Assembly (NCBI GenBank): GCA_037178625.1 | Contig: CM074135.1 | Span: 2,358,001-2,422,000 of the forward strand | Direction: 5' to 3' | From: Skeletonema tropicum | Lineage: Eukaryota; Bacillariophyta; Thalassiosirophyceae; Thalassiosirales; Thalassiosiraceae | DNA: 64,000 nt | In this document: piece after piece, positions 60,817 through 64,000 of the stretch | Layout of the letters: each line of letters begins with the position of its first letter | How positions within the stretch are numbered: position 1 is the first letter of the stretch | Made by a program: the position numbers and the translations under genes | The notes under the pieces: model-generated | What the model was told of the DNA's origin: nothing | What the model saw: only the letters and a program-made list of their open reading frames with translations | Database searches by the model: none

Positions 60817-62892
60817 ATGGGCAAGAAAGGCAAAAAGAAGGGAGCACCATCCGCCGCCACCAAAGCAGAGAAGGAACAGAAAAGAGCCGCACGCCTGAGC
60901 CTCATCGATAAGCATGGTCGCATGCCCCGCGATGACGGCATTAGGTTCTATGCCCTGTTGGACTTGTTGGCGCATATTGTAAGTGTAGCTATTCATTTGG
61001 TACTTTTGTCTTGATGCCACACTGGCCATTCTATAAACACTTCTAACACAAGACATTTCTAACATCTATACCAGGTGATTGATGATGTAGAAAGGGAGCG
61101 TAGAATGAATGAGAGTGACTACATACCTCTTCACTGGCCAGAACGTGACGGGCTTCAGAGAATGCCAGATTCCATCAGGACAATTGTATTGACCTTCATA
61201 TGGAAGCATATCAATCGTATCACTGATGAGGTTGATGCTGGTGATCATGATACACTTTTTTTGAGAAAAGTTGGCCGCCGCATTCAAGATGCAGATAAGG
61301 ATGAGATTAGATCGTGGAGGAATCACATTGAAGATGATTTTGTCGTTATCAATCACGTCCCGCATGTGGGCTCAATTTTTGTGCAAGTGGGGCGGGTTCT
61401 CCAATTTGAGCAACCCGGAGGACCAGTAAAGGATGACGCTGATATTCATGAACCTAGAGTATTCTGCATTCAAGGATTGGCAACTCCCATGCAGGAATTG
61501 TGCGAAAACAGTCACAATATGTTGATGAAAGAATATCCTTCCTTGAACAAGTACAAATTGCCCATTTCATTCCTTCACACGACAATCGTGCCATACAACA
61601 AAGGGGTTGCATATGCAGTCACCGTGGAGCAAACAAACCGCAGTCACTACGAAACGGCGCAGCAATACTTGGAAGCTGTGAAAATCGCACACGAGTGTTA
61701 CAAATCTGTTATTTTGAAGGACGAAAAAGCAAAGATTGAATGCAAGCTGTATGATACCATCACACCCGACATTGTTCGTCGAGCATGGGAAAAGGGCACC
61801 AATACCAGTCACGAGTACGAAAAGTGGCTCCGTCAAGAAGTTGGTCAAAACGACGATCGTCCAAATGATCCAGAAATGTCACTCCTTCATGTTCATGGGA
61901 TGGTGTGGATGCCATTCGCGAATTCGGCTAACTTCACCGATCCACGCACGATGAGTGCGATAAATGAGATTGTTACTTCCGAACGCCCCTTGAAGGAGGT
62001 TCGCGAGGGCTTCAAACATCGCATCACCTATGAAGTATGGTTCAATGATCATGAACCATGTCCCTTTCACCGCCGATTAGGGAAAGATGACGTCGACACA
62101 AAGTCATTCGCCGAGTGCTGCAAGAAAGATCACCTCAAACGCGTCGCCAAGGCGAAGAAACGTGGCGAGAGCCTCATTTGCAGTTACTGGTACAATCCTG
62201 TGGAAGAAGAAGAGGCGGAATGTATTGCGCAAGATCCAATAGCGAGACAATCAATCCTTAATACGCTTCGCATTGGGCCTCACGATGTTAGTGACCTCAA
62301 ACTTCGTGTCCCGTTGTCGCATGTGGATGAGGTTAAGTGGCGATTGGACAATGCACCGATCTATCTTCCTATCATTAATACAGGAGTAGAATACAAGTGG
62401 ATATACCTCGGCTGGATCCCTGTCGGAGTACAGGCTGCAGGCCTGTTGTCCTTCGGCGATGTTACACTGAATATGGAAACAGGTATCTTTGCTGCAACAG
62501 CCATGACAGCCGACAGATGTTCCGCGTTGATCACTCGCATGAAAAATCTCTGCTCGTTTGGAGAAGAAACGGGCAATGGGATTCCAGTGGAGGATATTTC
62601 ACTTGTAGGAACACAGATGGGGAAATCGAAGCCAGACAAGGCTGCATTGTCCAGAAATGTGGAACAACTGAAGGAAGATTTTGATATCAAGGCTTCCATG
62701 GAGATTGACAAGATTTCACGAAGATTTCGGATGTGTGGTTATTGTGGTAGGAAAGAGGACGAGGACGAGGAGGATGGCTTTAAACTTTTGCAGTGCGCTT
62801 GTAAAAAGTATTATTATTGCAGCAAAGAGCATCAGAAGCTGAATTGGAAGGATCACAAGGCCAGATGTATCGAGATCAGGGAAGGGAAGTGA
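60817..62892 (+). CDS. MYND zinc-finger protein
   Basis: Exon 1 is 60817-60978 and exon 2 is 61075-62892, with a 96-nt GT-AG intron. The product is 659 residues, intact. The N-terminus is Lys-rich (MGKKGKKKGAPSAATKAEKE). The long middle, about 530 residues, has no domain I can name. The C-terminus is a MYND finger: CGYCGRKEDEDEEDGFKLLQ, then CACKKYYYCSKEHQKLNWKD and HKARC, with the normal Cys and His set. MYND fingers bind proline-rich partners or occur in chromatin and ubiquitin proteins. From memory, orphan MYND proteins of this layout are numerous in diatoms. No SET or other catalytic motif was seen. Confidence 0.78.
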
Positions 62893-62910
62893 AGTGAAGT
62901 GAAGTGAAGT
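62884..62910. repeat. GAAGT short tandem repeat
   Basis: Five copies of GAAGT overlap the end of the MYND reading frame. Confidence 0.7.
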
Positions 62911-63226
62911 AGTAACGAACCAAACTTCTATTTTTGGAAGGAAGCTTAATAACATTTTCATTTTGATGTAAGCAGTGAATAGGACGAATATCTCATCAAA
63001 GCTAGCGTTGAAAAGTACATAGATCTCTATCTCCGTTCTTGCATGCAGTGGATGGTGGATGGTCCAAGCTATTGTGCGTGCCCCAAGATTCAAGATAGAC
63101 AGAAGAATCTTACACTATTTAACTACGCACGCGCTAATCCTCCCCGTCCCAATTACTGAGGAGTCCTGATGATTATTAAGAGACACATCCCAATAATCGA
63201 GTGTACTAATTCCTTTCCGTACGCAG

Positions 63227-63337
63227 ATGGCCCTTCGCTCAGGCAAAAAGTTTTTGACAATGGTTTCTGAAGACACTTGTGTCGAAGCAGCGGCGCCACT
63301 CGTAGCAGCTCTCTCGGAACAAACGAAGAAGCAGACG
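63227..63337 (+). CDS. Possible short first exon, low confidence
   Basis: MALRSGKKFLTMVSEDTCVE begins at an ATG preceded by CGCAG, and the frame runs into a good donor (GTAAGTATT) at 63338. It could be a 5' exon spliced to the gene at 63581 or a small separate gene. No acceptor that joins it in frame could be chosen with confidence. Confidence 0.3.
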
Positions 63338-63580
63338 GTAAGTATTATTGCATTGATGTTGGTCGTATCGCATTCCCCTCGTTTGACGATAGCTCTAGAA
63401 CAGCTGCCCTCGTTATTTTATTGTATGCAGCGCGCAATCACTTACACCCTACTTACACCTTTCCACCATTCTATCACCCGCCAATTTTTCAACTCAACAG
63501 CCAACTCCAACTACATACCTACACAAGTACAGACACAAAAGTAAGTGAGTGAGAGGGCAAAGATATCACCCTCTCTTGTT

Positions 63581-64000
63581 ATGGATTATCTGTCCAACCT
63601 ATTAGGAAAAAAGAAAGTATCATCATCGCCAAGCAGAGGAGGTGGATCAAAAAGTAGTCAAACTATTCGCAGCAGTGGTGAAGCAACAGCAGCGGCGCCA
63701 GAAACATCTTTTTTGGAATCCACAGTAGTTGATAAAAAATCGATTCACGCCAGCCAAGTCACAAGGATGAGTGGTCAAGACGCTCCGCCTACTGCAACTG
63801 CGGGGTATGCTGCAGCTGGAGCCGCCACCTCAATGAGCAGTGCAGCTGCTCCATCGGCGAACGCCTCACCTACTACACCAACAAGGAAGAAGCTGATTGC
63901 AATGATGACTGATTCAAGTACCAAAACTGTCCGTGTGAGTGTGAATAATGAGGAGGTGGTGATTACTGCACGGGATTTGGAGGAGGATTGTCAACAGGAA
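63581..64000 (+). CDS. Partial gene, Ala/Ser-rich protein of unknown function
   Basis: An ATG at 63581 (MDYLSNLLGKKKVSSSPSRG) opens a frame that stays open for 140 codons to the window edge. The sequence is basic and then Ala/Ser/Thr-rich (AGYAAAGAATSMSSAAAPSA), then more ordered (KKLIAMMTDSSTKTVRVSVN, EEVVITARDLEED). The beginning looks like a peripheral membrane or trafficking-type N-terminus, but no family can be named from the part present. Confidence 0.5.
   Translation, partial: MDYLSNLLGKKKVSSSPSRGGGSKSSQTIRSSGEATAAAPETSFLESTVVDKKSIHASQVTRMSGQDAPPTATAGYAAAGAATSMSSAAAPSANASPTTPTRKKLIAMMTDSSTKTVRVSVNNEEVVITARDLEEDCQQE

Noticed and set aside
1..64000. rRNA or tRNA genes
   Set aside because: No segment was recognised by eye as rRNA or as a tRNA cloverleaf; a tRNA scan could not be run.

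Overview
The window reads as nuclear DNA of a diatom (photosynthetic stramenopile). Genes carry short GT-AG introns of about 90-235 nt. A chlorophyll-biosynthesis methyltransferase and a second methyltransferase start with a signal peptide followed by an ASAFAP-like A-F site (TTTAFAPP, SADAFT), the usual secondary-plastid import signal. A secreted Thr/Ser-Lys-rich protein looks like a diatom cell-wall protein. I saw no rRNA, tRNA or CRISPR array. The species cannot be named from sequence alone.

Layout. 1-5.8 kb: partial GNAT acetyltransferase, a frameshifted ankyrin-repeat gene, a decayed hAT transposon with a perfect 8-bp target duplication lying in the divergent promoter, and an S33 prolyl aminopeptidase-like hydrolase. 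6-16.3 kb: Stc1-like/coiled-coil protein ending in a CaaX box, plastid-type methyltransferase, TFIID subunit TAF6, a probable organelle protein, and an 806-residue ornithine decarboxylase. 16.5-22.7 kb: gene-poor, with a broken copy of the 3' end of a TMEM184 gene, a covarying hairpin-repeat array and low-confidence repeat proteins. 22.7-27.1 kb: the intact TMEM184 gene and a secreted orphan. 27.3-31.05 kb: a two-gene mobile element with ~240-bp inverted repeats, carrying a FEN1/XPG-like nuclease fused to a SWIM finger and a convergent coiled-coil protein. 31.6-38.5 kb: VTT/DedA membrane protein, phosphoserine aminotransferase, and a secreted multi-exon G8/beta-helix protein with duplicated modules and a ~160-bp palindrome. 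39-44 kb: an EH-domain, DDFGxF-rich gamma-synergin-like protein. 44-64 kb: Mpv17/PMP22 protein, J-domain protein, UBA-BRCT-BRCT protein, eIF4E, 2OG-Fe(II) oxygenase, mucin/silaffin-like protein, Nse4, ChlM, a tandem superoxide-reductase-like protein, a MYND-finger protein and a partial gene at the right edge.

Neighbouring genes are not functionally linked operons. They are ordinary eukaryotic neighbours, often in tight convergent pairs (GNAT/ankyrin, PSAT/G8, synergin/Mpv17, J-protein/BRCT, Nse4/ChlM). About half of the recognisable genes contain one or more single-base frameshifts although both sides of the break remain conserved, while other genes of similar length are intact. Uncorrected assembly errors are the simplest explanation, so these are annotated as genes with breaks rather than as certain pseudogenes. 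The observations most worth following are the FEN1-SWIM inverted-repeat element, the hairpin array at 18.3-18.5 kb and the tandem superoxide-reductase protein.
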